Assembly: GCA_964372095.1 (NCBI GenBank)
Contig: CAYJPV010000012.1
Span: 66,822 to 130,821 of the forward strand
Direction of reading: 5' to 3'
DNA: 64,000 nucleotides
Source of the DNA: CAYJPV01 sp964372095
GTDB taxonomy: Bacteria; Acidobacteriota; Vicinamibacteria; Vicinamibacterales; JAKQTR01
Shown here: positions 26,807-34,737 of the stretch, piece by piece
Position numbering within the stretch: the first letter of the stretch is position 1
How the letters are laid out: every line of letters starts with the position of its first letter
Program-made: the position numbers and the translations under genes
The notes under the pieces: generated by a model
What the model was told of the DNA's origin: nothing
Database searches by the model: none
Seen by the model: the letters and a program-made list of their open reading frames with translations, nothing else

Positions 26807-28564
26807 TCAGTGTTTCCGCGCGGGCGTTCCCCGCTGCTCGCTGTGATAGGAGGAGGTGTCGGCCTTGCGGCTGCGCACCATCTGTCCGCGCTCCAGCAGC
26901 AGGGCTTCGCCGGCTTGCGTCGATGCCGAGATGGTCTGCTGGATGTTCTCCTCCTCCTCCTCGAATTCGGTCCTGAGCATCACCATGCGGGCCTCGAACA
27001 TCCGGCGTTTGCGATCCAGTTCGCGACGGCGGCCCTCCAGTTCATTGGCCCGGCAGGTGTCGGCCGCCTTTTCGCGCCCTTCCTGTGACACCCGGGCCGA
27101 ACCGGTCAGCACACCATCCGGCCCGAGGTAGACGTCAAGCAGCCGAAGGCCATCGCCTGTAATCAGGAACTCGCGGATCTGGTTGGAGTGCTCCATCCCG
27201 CGCGACTTCAGGACGCTGATGGCGCGGTTCCGCTCGCCTTCGACCACGATGCTCTTCAACCGGATGCACGTATCCATCAAGGTCGACACGTCCGATTCGC
27301 TGGCGTCGAGTTCGTCGCCGCCCGCCGCGAGGCTGGTGAAGACCGAGGTGATGCCCTGCGTCTTGAGATAGTCGACCAGCCGCGTGAGCATCGACCGCAC
27401 CTCGTGGTGGGTACTGACCGAGAGCAGGTTCGTCACCGGATCCACGACGACGACGCTCGGCGTGAAATCGGAGACACACCGGTGGGTCACCAGCAGGTGT
27501 TCTTCAATGCCGCCGTGACTGGGTCGCGACGCCTGGAACCGCAGCAGGCCGTTGCGGGTCCACGGCTCGAGGTCGATGCCAATCGACCGCATGTTGCGCA
27601 TGACCTGCCGGGGTGACTCTTCGAACGCAAAGTACAGGCACCGTTCGCCGCGCCGGCAGGCCGCATCGACGAAGTGCGCGGCGACGCTGCTCTTCCCGGT
27701 CCCCGAGGTGCCGGACACCAGGATGCTGCTGCCCTTCAGATAGCCCTTGCCTCCCAGCATGGTATCCAGCCTGGCGATGCCGCTTGACGTGCGTTCCGTG
27801 GGAGCCGCGTGGTCCAGCCGCAGGGATGAGACCGGCAGCACCGAGATGCCGTGGTCGTCAATGAGGAATGGGTATTCGTTCGTGCCGTGCGTCGATCCCC
27901 GGTACTTGACCACGCGCAGGCGCCGCGTCGAGATCTCATCCCGCGTCCGGTGATCGAGCACGATCACGCAGTCCGAGACGAACTCTTCGATGCCGTGCCG
28001 TGTCAGCCGGTCGGGCCGGTCCCGCTCAGCGGTGATGACCGTGGTCAGCCCCTGCTGCTTGAGCCAGGCGAACAGGCGGCGGATCTCGGCGCGCAGGATG
28101 CCGGGGTTCGGCAATTCCCCGAACAGCGCCTCGATGGTATCCAGGACGATCCGTCGCGCCCCGACCCTCCCGACGGCGTCGGCGATGCGAATGAAGAGGC
28201 CGTCGAGGTCGTACTCGCCGCTCTCCGCAATCTCGCTCCGCGAGATCTGCACGTGGTCCAGGAACAACTTTTTGTCGGCCACGAGCCGGCTCAGGTCGAA
28301 GCCCAGCGAGGCGCTGTTCGTCGTCAGATCCGGAATCGTCTCCTCGAATGACATGAACACGCCAGGTTCGTCGTATCGCGTGGCGCCCCGCACCAGGAAC
28401 TCCAGCCCGAACAACGTCTTGCCGGAGCCGGCCCCACCGCTGACGAGCGTAGGCCGTCCGGTCGGCAACCCGCCGCCCGTGATCTCGTCCAGCCCCTGGA
28501 TCCCGGTCAACGACTTCTGCAGGGTCTTCGGCGATGGCCGTCGTGCGGTTGCCTTCTGTCTCAT
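26807..28564 (-). CDS. kaiC: KaiC-like ATPase/kinase with coiled-coil C-terminus
   Basis: A 585-residue double RecA-fold protein of the circadian KaiC family. The CI domain has Walker A GGAGSGKT (43-50) and catalytic EE (74-75). The CII domain has Walker A SGTSGTGKS (284-292) and a second EE (315-316). The phosphorylation site is conserved: Ser427-Thr428 in DVSTLMDT aligns with Ser431-Thr432 of Synechococcus KaiC. After about residue 500, a charged helical tail (ELEGRRRELDRKRRMFEAR and a run of glutamates) replaces the KaiA-binding A-loop tail. It overlaps the small upstream gene by 4 bases and abuts kaiB, so the operon is tight. ATPase and autokinase activities are expected. Confidence 0.95.
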   Translation of the reverse strand: MRQKATARRPSPKTLQKSLTGIQGLDEITGGGLPTGRPTLVSGGAGSGKTLFGLEFLVRGATRYDEPGVFMSFEETIPDLTTNSASLGFDLSRLVADKKLFLDHVQISRSEIAESGEYDLDGLFIRIADAVGRVGARRIVLDTIEALFGELPNPGILRAEIRRLFAWLKQQGLTTVITAERDRPDRLTRHGIEEFVSDCVIVLDHRTRDEISTRRLRVVKYRGSTHGTNEYPFLIDDHGISVLPVSSLRLDHAAPTERTSSGIARLDTMLGGKGYLKGSSILVSGTSGTGKSSVAAHFVDAACRRGERCLYFAFEESPRQVMRNMRSIGIDLEPWTRNGLLRFQASRPSHGGIEEHLLVTHRCVSDFTPSVVVVDPVTNLLSVSTHHEVRSMLTRLVDYLKTQGITSVFTSLAAGGDELDASESDVSTLMDTCIRLKSIVVEGERNRAISVLKSRGMEHSNQIREFLITGDGLRLLDVYLGPDGVLTGSARVSQEGREKAADTCRANELEGRRRELDRKRRMFEARMVMLRTEFEEEEENIQQTISASTQAGEALLLERGQMVRSRKADTSSYHSEQRGTPARKH

Positions 28565-28749
28565 GCAGAGTGTCCCGGAAGTGACCGGACGCGTGTGCGC
28601 GCCAGTCGGGCCCTGAGGTTGCGCAGGTCCCTGCGGCAGCCCGCAACGGCCGCGTCGGCGGCGGTCAGGCGTTCGCGCAGGTACGTGCGGGCCAGCAGCG
28701 CCCGCTCGAGTTGCAGCATGAGCCGCGAGGATTCAACGGGACCATTCAT
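28561..28749 (-). CDS. Small helical protein coupled to kaiC
   Basis: A 62-residue, arginine-rich, almost entirely helical product (MLQLERALLARTYLRERL, then a second helix ending RARLARTRVRSLPGHSA). Its stop overlaps the kaiC ATG by 4 bases (ATGA), which strongly suggests translational coupling. A longer frame upstream exists but lies over the next coiled-coil gene in another frame, so the ATG at 28749 is preferred. No family recognised. Its position suggests a KaiC partner or a leader cistron that sets KaiC output. Confidence 0.6.
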   Translation of the reverse strand: MNGPVESSRLMLQLERALLARTYLRERLTAADAAVAGCRRDLRNLRARLARTRVRSLPGHSA

Positions 28750-28862
28750 GGTGCACCCAGCGTAGCGGAAGCGGGCGGGCTGAAACTGTTCACAATTGAA
28801 CAGGCTGGCCGCTGCCGGTGCGGGACACGCGCACCGGCAGGGCGAGAGTAACGGGGACTTCG

Positions 28863-29303
28863 TCAGTTGGAGTCGAGCTTCTGGACATCCTTGATGTCGC
28901 GCAGGGTCCGCCGCATGTCTTCGACGACTCGCATGCCGTCGAGCGTCGCCTCCAGCGATTCGGCCGTCGCCGCCACCGCATCCATGGCAGCATGTCGGGC
29001 GGCGTCGGCCGCGGTTCGGGCTTCTTCGCTGGCCATTCGCGCTGACTCTCCGGCTTCCCGCATACGTTCCCGCTCCTCCCGCACGGCTTCGAGCGCCTCC
29101 CGGTGCTGGTCGCGAACGGCCCGCGCTTCTTCGGCGAGCTGGCGAAACTGTTCCGCTTCGTCCCTCGCCGACTCGGCGGACCGGCGGCGCTCCTCCGCAT
29201 GCGCCGGAGCCCATTCGCTGTCCCGCAGGGTTCCGGGCTGCCGCTCGTCTTCGTGCGCCGCCGGCTGCTCCAGCGGTCCCGGGGACTGATCGTCGGTTGG
29301 CAT
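28863..29303 (-). CDS. Coiled-coil protein upstream of the kai operon
   Basis: A 146-residue charged protein. A disordered N-terminus (MPTDDQSPGPLEQPAAHEDE) is followed by a long Ala/Glu/Arg coiled coil from about residue 35 to 135, ending DMRRTLRDIKDVQKLDSN. GGGAG 8 bases before ATG 29303 supports the start. It is 113 bases upstream of the small kaiC-coupled gene on the same strand, so it may head the operon. No named family is recognised; apolipoprotein-like or chemoreceptor-like helical repeats are the nearest description. The function is unknown. Confidence 0.7.
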   Translation of the reverse strand: MPTDDQSPGPLEQPAAHEDERQPGTLRDSEWAPAHAEERRRSAESARDEAEQFRQLAEEARAVRDQHREALEAVREERERMREAGESARMASEEARTAADAARHAAMDAVAATAESLEATLDGMRVVEDMRRTLRDIKDVQKLDSN

Positions 29304-29425
29304 CACGGTACTCCCTCGCGTGAGCCAGCGCGGGGGAACCGGCGGTTCGCCCTCACACGCGGCATCACCATCGAGGTTACCGGACAGGACGCCGCACACC
29401 GTGTACTGAACAGCACAGGGTGTGC

Positions 29426-29459
29426 CCTAGCCTCTAGCCTCTAGCCTCTAGCCTCTAGA
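29426..29459. repeat. 7-bp tandem repeat (TCTAGCC) overlapping a stop codon
   Basis: About five units of CCTAGCC/TCTAGCC/TCTAGAG in a row. The last unit contains the TAG stop (minus strand, 29455-29457) of the transhydrogenase gene. It is a second heptamer family, distinct from the ATCGGCY arrays. Confidence 0.9.
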
Positions 29460-30891
29460 GCAGCTCGTCCCCCGCCGGCCCGGCCGTCTCCTGACGCTCG
29501 GGTGCGAGCAACGCGACGAGTGCGGCGTGGCGGTACATGTCTGAGAACGTGGGGTAGTTGTAGAGCGTCTCGGCGATGTGCGTCGCGTCGGCGCCCGCAT
29601 CCAGAAACGCCTGCCCGGTGTGAATCAGCTCGCTGGCGCTGTGGCCGATGATGTGCACGCCACGCAGCACGAGCGAGTCGCGCTCGAAGAGCAGCTTCAC
29701 GAGCCCGCCCGGAGCCCCGACGATCTGTCCCTTCGGGTTCATCGCGTAGTGCCCGCGGCCGGCCACGTACGGAATCCCCTTTTCCCGCAGCGCCTCTTCG
29801 GTGTCGCCGATGTAGCTCACTTCGGGAATCGCATAGATCGCGAACGGCAGGCGCGACGTCCGCAACTTCGGGCCCGGGATGCCGTAGGCGTGGCGAATCG
29901 CCTGGCGCCCCTGCTCCATCGAGGTGCTGGCCAGGGCGGGGTACCCGATCACGTCGCCGACCGCGTAGATGTGGGGATGCACCGTCTGGAACTTCTCGTT
30001 CACCGTGAGCAGGCCGCGCGCGTCCGGCTGGATGCCGATGGCCTCGAGGCCGAGGCCGCGCGTATTGCCGTCTCGACCCACACAGTAGAGGAGCACGTCG
30101 GCTTCGAGCACGTTGCCCTGGCGCGTCGTGACACGCACCATCGGCGGCGCGCCTTCCACGCGTTCGACCTGCGCGTAGTGATCGTTCGACACGAACACCA
30201 CGCCGCGCCGCAGCAACTCCCGGTGCAGGAGGCCGGCAATCTCCCGGTCGACAAACGGCAGGAGTTCGGCCCGGGTATCGACCAGCGTCACCGCGAGCCC
30301 GAGCGCGGCGAAGATCGACGCGTACTCCAGCCCAATCACCCCGGCGCCAAGGACGACCATCGACCGGGGCATCCGCGGCAGCCGCAGCACCGTGGTGCTG
30401 TCGAACACGATGTCGTCGTCGAACGAGATGTCCGCCGGCCTGTTGGGCGCCGAACCAGTCGCGATCACGATCACGTCGCCGGACAGGCGCAGGCGCACCT
30501 GTCCGTCCACCCCGTGGACGGCAATCGTGTGCGCGTCGAGGAACCGCCCTTCGCCCCGGAAGAGCTCGATCGCGTACCGGTTCAGCGAGCGGTTGATGAG
30601 TTCCAGTTCGCGCTGCACGACGCGCTGCTCGCGGTACATCAGCTCCGGCACGGTGATCGTGTCGGCGATCTCGACCTTGATCGCGTCGAGCTTGTTGTGG
30701 CGCAGGCCGTACACGAAGGTGGCGCTCTCGCGCAGGGTCTTGCTCGGGATGGTGCCCCAGTTCACCCGCATCCCGCCCACGACGTTCTCGCGCTCGACCA
30801 GCGCGACGCGTTTGCCCGCGCGGGCGGCCTGGATCGCGGCGCGCTCCCCGCCGGGCCCTCCCCCGAGAACGACGACATCGAAGTGGCTCAC
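29455..30891 (-). CDS. sthA: Soluble pyridine nucleotide transhydrogenase
   Basis: A 478-residue flavoprotein of the pyridine-nucleotide disulfide oxidoreductase family. It has an FAD motif VVVLGGGPGGERAAIQAARAG, an NAD(P) motif VVLGAGVIGLEYASIFAALG (around residues 175-195), and a C-terminal dimerisation domain. In place of the redox-active CxxxxC it has GGMRVNWGTIPSKTL. WGTIPSK is characteristic of soluble transhydrogenase, which lacks the disulfide and moves hydride between NADPH and NAD. I chose GTG 30891 with GGGAG 6 bases upstream. The cytoplasmic enzyme balances the two nicotinamide pools. The neighbouring catalase-domain gene hints at a redox-stress setting. Confidence 0.92.
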   Translation of the reverse strand: MSHFDVVVLGGGPGGERAAIQAARAGKRVALVERENVVGGMRVNWGTIPSKTLRESATFVYGLRHNKLDAIKVEIADTITVPELMYREQRVVQRELELINRSLNRYAIELFRGEGRFLDAHTIAVHGVDGQVRLRLSGDVIVIATGSAPNRPADISFDDDIVFDSTTVLRLPRMPRSMVVLGAGVIGLEYASIFAALGLAVTLVDTRAELLPFVDREIAGLLHRELLRRGVVFVSNDHYAQVERVEGAPPMVRVTTRQGNVLEADVLLYCVGRDGNTRGLGLEAIGIQPDARGLLTVNEKFQTVHPHIYAVGDVIGYPALASTSMEQGRQAIRHAYGIPGPKLRTSRLPFAIYAIPEVSYIGDTEEALREKGIPYVAGRGHYAMNPKGQIVGAPGGLVKLLFERDSLVLRGVHIIGHSASELIHTGQAFLDAGADATHIAETLYNYPTFSDMYRHAALVALLAPERQETAGPAGDELL

Positions 30892-30967
30892 GCGGACTCC
30901 CTCACCTGACGGCCCGCCTGAGAAGATACCAGATTGCCGGCACGATGCCCATCGACGCCTCGCGCCA

Positions 30968-31414
30968 TCACGCCGGCGAACGGATGGGGCGCTGCCGGTC
31001 CCAATGCCGCGTCCTGGCGGCGGCCATGAACCGGTCGGTGTCGCCGACATCCACCACTCCGGCATCGCGTCCCACGTTCGCGCTCTTCAGGAGCGCCTGG
31101 CCGCCTGAGTCGACGGCGATGGCCTTGAGATGGCCGAACGCGTCACGCACGAACTCGATCGCGGCACGTTCCCCCGCGAGTCTCCGCGCTCCCTCTTCGG
31201 ACAGGATGACGACGAGCGCGTCGAACAGGACCGAATGCGGCCCCTCCAGCTGCGCGTCCGCCGGCACAGTCGAGCCATCTGCCAGCGTCACGCTCCCGAA
31301 CGTGGGGCCGATGGTCTTCACCGCAGCACCAGCCGCCGCCGCCGCTTGCGTCAGCTTCCGGATCATCGCGTCATCGGAACCATCTGCGATGAGCATGCCA
31401 ATCGTGCGTGCCAT
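30968..31414 (-). CDS. Free-standing catalase HPII C-terminal-type (DJ-1/PfpI fold) protein
   Basis: A 148-residue protein that matches only the C-terminal flavodoxin/GATase-like domain of large-subunit catalases (KatE/HPII). Key segments are IGMLIADGSDDAMI, TLADGSTVPADAQLEG, HSVLFDALVVILSEEGA, and FGHLKAIAVDSGGQALL. The whole haem-binding catalase body is absent. GGAG 6 bases before ATG 31414 supports a genuine independent start rather than the tail of a broken katE, and no katE remnant is seen upstream. The role of this domain is unclear even in HPII, where it is linked to stability or chaperone-like activity. It is read toward sthA, 76 bases away. Confidence 0.8.
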   Translation of the reverse strand: MARTIGMLIADGSDDAMIRKLTQAAAAAGAAVKTIGPTFGSVTLADGSTVPADAQLEGPHSVLFDALVVILSEEGARRLAGERAAIEFVRDAFGHLKAIAVDSGGQALLKSANVGRDAGVVDVGDTDRFMAAARTRHWDRQRPIRSPA

Positions 31415-31556
31415 GTGCGTCTCCTTCGTCAGGCCAATGCCCGGTGAGCCGACAGTGTCCCATGGGCACGGTCCCGGTCCCTGTGCCGGATCGCACATCG
31501 CGTCCGATGTGCCGGACGGAACAGACACCCGCGGATGGGACGCGCATACTCGAGGC

Positions 31557-31769
31557 ATGAGAGAGCATCCCAGGTTGCGAGGAGTGAAGAAGGCCACCGT
31601 CGGCCGCGCGGGAGCCGATCAGGACAGCCGCAAGGGCGCGACCGAGGAGAACCGCCCTGGTCCCGCACGGTCACGCCATCCCGGCCTGGACGAGAACGGG
31701 CTGCCCAACGACGCGGTGGCCATCGCCCAGGACAGAGAGGGTGCGAACGCGGACAAGTCACAGTCGTAG
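31557..31769 (+). CDS. Small hydrophilic hypothetical protein
   Basis: A 70-residue, very polar product ending GLPNDAVAIAQDREGANADK. This ending resembles that of short, disordered, stress-associated proteins found in many soil bacteria. It begins MREHPRLRGVKKAT with a basic stretch. The start codon at 31557 has GAGG very close upstream (only 1 base), so initiation is unsure. It is divergent from the HPII-domain gene with 142 bases between, and converges with the receiver gene. Function unknown, coding status moderately supported. Confidence 0.5.
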   Translation: MREHPRLRGVKKATVGRAGADQDSRKGATEENRPGPARSRHPGLDENGLPNDAVAIAQDREGANADKSQS

Positions 31770-31778
31770 GCGTGCGGC

Positions 31779-32360
31779 TCACGAGCCGAACCTGAAGCAG
31801 TCAGCTCTCGAGGGCCGTACTCCCGGTTCGTGTGTGAGGGCGTCAGCAAACCGGACCTGCAATCCAAGCAGGGCCGCCGCATCGGCTGTGTCCGGCCGCT
31901 GTTCCGCGTACACGTGGTGCCACGCGTCGACGACGTCGCACACCCGCTCCCGGCCAACCCAGTAGTCGCCCTCGGCGACCGCCCTGACGCACTCGTAGCG
32001 CGCTGACGGCAACACGTTCTTGGGCAGGATGCCACGCGCGCCAAGCACCAACGCCGCGATCGCCTCCTTGTCCGCCAATGAGTCAGTCAGGACGATGGTG
32101 GGAACGCCCGTTCCGCTGTCCGTCAGTTGCCGCAGCGTGTCGAGGCCGCCGACGCGGGGTCTGGCCAGATCGACGAGCATGACGTGAGGACAGTGCGCGC
32201 GAACCATCCCGACCGCCTCGGCACCGTTGCCGGCTGCGCCGACCACCGAGAGACCGCCTTCCACTGCCAACGCGTCCCGGAGGGCATCGCGGGACGGGGC
32301 GAGGGGATCCACGATGACGATCCGCAGCGTGGGCGGGCCGGAGTCCGGGGGAACAGTCAT
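31779..32360 (-). CDS. Receiver-domain protein lacking a recognisable output domain
   Basis: A 193-residue protein. Residues 12-130 are a NarL-type receiver: IVIVDPLAPSRDALRDAL, the phosphoacceptor aspartate in HVMLVDLARPRVGG, the threonine in TIVLTDS and the lysine in GILPKNV. The linker AVAEGDYWVGRERV is typical of NarL relatives. The expected LuxR-type helix-turn-helix is missing, and the final 50 residues look unrelated. The three forward and reverse frames there show no clear HTH remnant. AGGAG 7 bases before the ATG supports the start. It is either a single-domain response regulator or a truncated regulator. It may act with the hybrid kinase elsewhere or with the adjacent signalling genes. 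Confidence 0.8.
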   Translation of the reverse strand: MTVPPDSGPPTLRIVIVDPLAPSRDALRDALAVEGGLSVVGAAGNGAEAVGMVRAHCPHVMLVDLARPRVGGLDTLRQLTDSGTGVPTIVLTDSLADKEAIAALVLGARGILPKNVLPSARYECVRAVAEGDYWVGRERVCDVVDAWHHVYAEQRPDTADAAALLGLQVRFADALTHEPGVRPSRADCFRFGS

Positions 32361-32724
32361 CCAGGTGCTCCTGTCGAAGGAGCCAGTCTATTGGCCCGGA
32401 TGCCCTGGCTGCTGTTCACAATTGGACACTCCCCGATGGAGGCGCCGGGTCGGATTCGGAGACGGTAGGAAGTAGTCAGTAGCCGAACGCCGATGGCCGA
32501 GAGCCGACCGCCGATGGCCGCTGGCCGAGCGTCGAGGCAGCGTGTTGTCGCGGCAGCGTGTTTGACAAAACTGATACAGCGCGAATAATGGGCCCTGTCA
32601 CACGCCCCGGGCAGATCCCAGATGCCCCGACGCGGGGTCATCCACTGGCGGGCACGGTCGCGGGAACATCCCGGCCACAGCGACCGGGGCCGGCGGGTTC
32701 GGAAGCGGATGCGGGTGGTCCACG
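32361..32724. other. Intergenic region with degenerate heptamers and a promoter
   Basis: A 364-base gap between divergent genes. It holds degenerate 7-bp units (AGCCGAA, CGCCGAT, GGCCGAG, AGCCGAC, CGCCGAT, GGCCGCT, GGCCGAG) at about 32480-32530, and the promoter at 32562-32589. No gene is supported on either strand. Confidence 0.7.
32562..32589 (+). promoter_or_regulatory. Promoter for the CNB-PilB gene
   Basis: Perfect TTGACA (32562-32567) followed after 16 bases by AATAAT (32584-32589). The leader to the ATG at 32725 would be about 130 bases. Confidence 0.55.
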
Positions 32725-34737
32725 ATGATCTGCTCACTGTCGGAAGTGCCGCTCTTTGCCGGCCTGTCGCGGTCCCAGGTCGCCGAACTTGAACGGCACA
32801 TGCGGCCGGTCGAGTTTGCGCCGCAGACGCTGATCGTGCGCAGGGGGGACCCGGCCGACGCGGCGTTCCTGGTCCTCTCGGGGCTGGTCGCCGTACGCCA
32901 GCACGACGCGGGCTCCGGCGTGGACTTCCTGCTTCGGGAACTCGGTCCCGGCGAGATGTTCGGCGAGATGGCCATCCTGACGAGAGGCCCTCGCACCTCA
33001 TCGGTGGTTGCCGTTCAGCAGACGACCTGCGCCGTGTTGCCACGGGCGGAGTTCGAACGCACGATGCGCGAACAGCCCGAATTCGCCCTGGCCATGACCG
33101 CGATGCTCGCCGAGCGCCTCGATCGTTCGAGCCAGCGCGCTGGGATCGACTTCGTCAACCTGGCCCGCGTCCGTCTGGATCCGCGCGTCCTCTCGTTGCT
33201 GCCGCCCTCGCTCGTCAACGAACATCGCGTGCTGCCCATCGCGTTCCGGAACAACCGGCTGACGCTGGCCATGACGAATCCGAACAACGTCGTGGCGCTG
33301 GACGATGTGCGGCACGTGATCAAAGGCGTCATGATCGAGCCGGCCATCGTCACCGAGGACGACTTCCGGCGATTCATGGCCGGTCCGTACGTGCGGGCCA
33401 CGACCCGGCCGGATCAGGTCTCCCCCGCCGGGAAGAAGCCGCCCGCGACCGCGCCCCAGGCCGTCTGGACGGCCGATACCGTCGACCTCCTCCAGTCGGA
33501 CATCATCCGCGAGCTGACGCTGGAACCCGTTTCGGGGTCGCCCGCCGGCGAGACCAAACAGGATCTGATGATCGCATCGGAAGACGCGCCCATCATCCGG
33601 CTGACCAATTCGATTCTGGGGTTCGGTATCAAGCAGGGCGCCAGCGACATCCACGTCGAGCCCATGGAGCACGAGGTGACGGTCCGGTTCCGTGTGGACG
33701 GCGTCCTCCAGGTCGTGCAGCGGCTGCCGAAGAAGGTTCAGCTCGGCCTCGTCTCCCGCATCAAGATCCTGGGCAGGCTCGACATCGCCGAAAAACGCCT
33801 GCCGCAGGACGGCCGCATCAGCGTGACGATGGAAGGGCGCGCGATCGACCTGCGCGTCTCCTCGGTGCCTGGCAAGTGGGGCGAGAAGGTGGTGATGCGG
33901 ATTCTCGACCGCTCGGGCACGGCGCTCGCGCTCGACCGTCTCATCAGCCACGCGCCGACACTGGCACTGGTGCGCGACGCGCTGGCGCAGCCTTACGGCA
34001 TCATCTACGTGACCGGCCCGACCGGATCGGGCAAGACCACCACGCTGTACGCGGCGCTGAGCGAGATCAACGACTCGAGCCTCAACATCTCCACGGTCGA
34101 GGACCCGATCGAATACGACTTGCCTGGCGTGACGCAGATTCAGGTGAACCCGGAGATCGGCCTCACCTTCGCCGGCGTGCTCCGCGCATTCCTCCGCCAG
34201 GACCCCGACATCCTGCTGGTGGGGGAAACGCGCGACCGTGAAACGGCGCACACCGCGGTGGAGGCCGCGCTCACCGGGCACCTCGTGTTCACGACGCTGC
34301 ACACCAACAATGCGGCGGCGGCGTTCACGAGGCTGCGGGAGATGGACATCGGGCCGTTCCTCGTCTCGTCGTCCACCATCGCCGTCATTGCGCAACGGCT
34401 CGCGCGGAGGCTCTGCCAGGCGTGCCGGGAGCCGTACGTGATCGATGCTGCCGCCGCAGCGTTCTTCGACGTGCCGGCGGGGACGCAGTTCTTCCGCGCT
34501 CGCGGCTGCGATCGCTGCTCAGGCCGGGGGCTCGCCGGCCGTGTCGGCATCTACGAAGTGATGCGCCTGAACACCGCGTTGCGGCTACTGGTGAGCGCGG
34601 GCGCGCCGGCGGAAGAGATTCACGCCGCCGCCACCGCGGGCGGCATGATCAGTCTCAAGCGATACGCGGCGCTCCTGCTGGCGGAGGGACTCACGACGGT
34701 CGAGGAGGTCATGGCGGTCGTCAGTGCCGATGACTGA
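32725..34737 (+). CDS. PilB/GspE-type ATPase with N-terminal cyclic-nucleotide-binding domain
   Basis: A 670-residue assembly ATPase. Residues 1-125 form a cyclic-nucleotide-binding domain with an intact phosphate cassette (MFGEMAILTRGPRTSSVV). Residues about 140-220 are a MshEN/GspE N-terminal domain (LARVRLDPRVLSLLPPSLVN). Residues about 290-660 are the secretion ATPase: SDIHVEP, Walker A GPTGSGKTTTLYA (about 431), the Asp box with STVEDPIEY, Walker B DPDILLVGE, the His box TTLHTNNA, and zinc-type cysteines CQAC and CDRC. The family powers type IV pilus extension or type II secretion. No pilin, secretin or platform protein is near, so the target machine must be elsewhere. The last codons overlap the cyclase gene. 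Confidence 0.93.
   Translation: MICSLSEVPLFAGLSRSQVAELERHMRPVEFAPQTLIVRRGDPADAAFLVLSGLVAVRQHDAGSGVDFLLRELGPGEMFGEMAILTRGPRTSSVVAVQQTTCAVLPRAEFERTMREQPEFALAMTAMLAERLDRSSQRAGIDFVNLARVRLDPRVLSLLPPSLVNEHRVLPIAFRNNRLTLAMTNPNNVVALDDVRHVIKGVMIEPAIVTEDDFRRFMAGPYVRATTRPDQVSPAGKKPPATAPQAVWTADTVDLLQSDIIRELTLEPVSGSPAGETKQDLMIASEDAPIIRLTNSILGFGIKQGASDIHVEPMEHEVTVRFRVDGVLQVVQRLPKKVQLGLVSRIKILGRLDIAEKRLPQDGRISVTMEGRAIDLRVSSVPGKWGEKVVMRILDRSGTALALDRLISHAPTLALVRDALAQPYGIIYVTGPTGSGKTTTLYAALSEINDSSLNISTVEDPIEYDLPGVTQIQVNPEIGLTFAGVLRAFLRQDPDILLVGETRDRETAHTAVEAALTGHLVFTTLHTNNAAAAFTRLREMDIGPFLVSSSTIAVIAQRLARRLCQACREPYVIDAAAAAFFDVPAGTQFFRARGCDRCSGRGLAGRVGIYEVMRLNTALRLLVSAGAPAEEIHAAATAGGMISLKRYAALLLAEGLTTVEEVMAVVSADD

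Noticed and set aside
28561..29214. 217-codon frame upstream of kaiC as one protein
   Set aside because: Its first part overlaps the better-supported coiled-coil gene in another frame. Only the last 62 codons look real.
31779..31860. Frameshifted HTH remnant at the end of the receiver gene
   Set aside because: Other frames of this stretch show no convincing LuxR-type helix-turn-helix.
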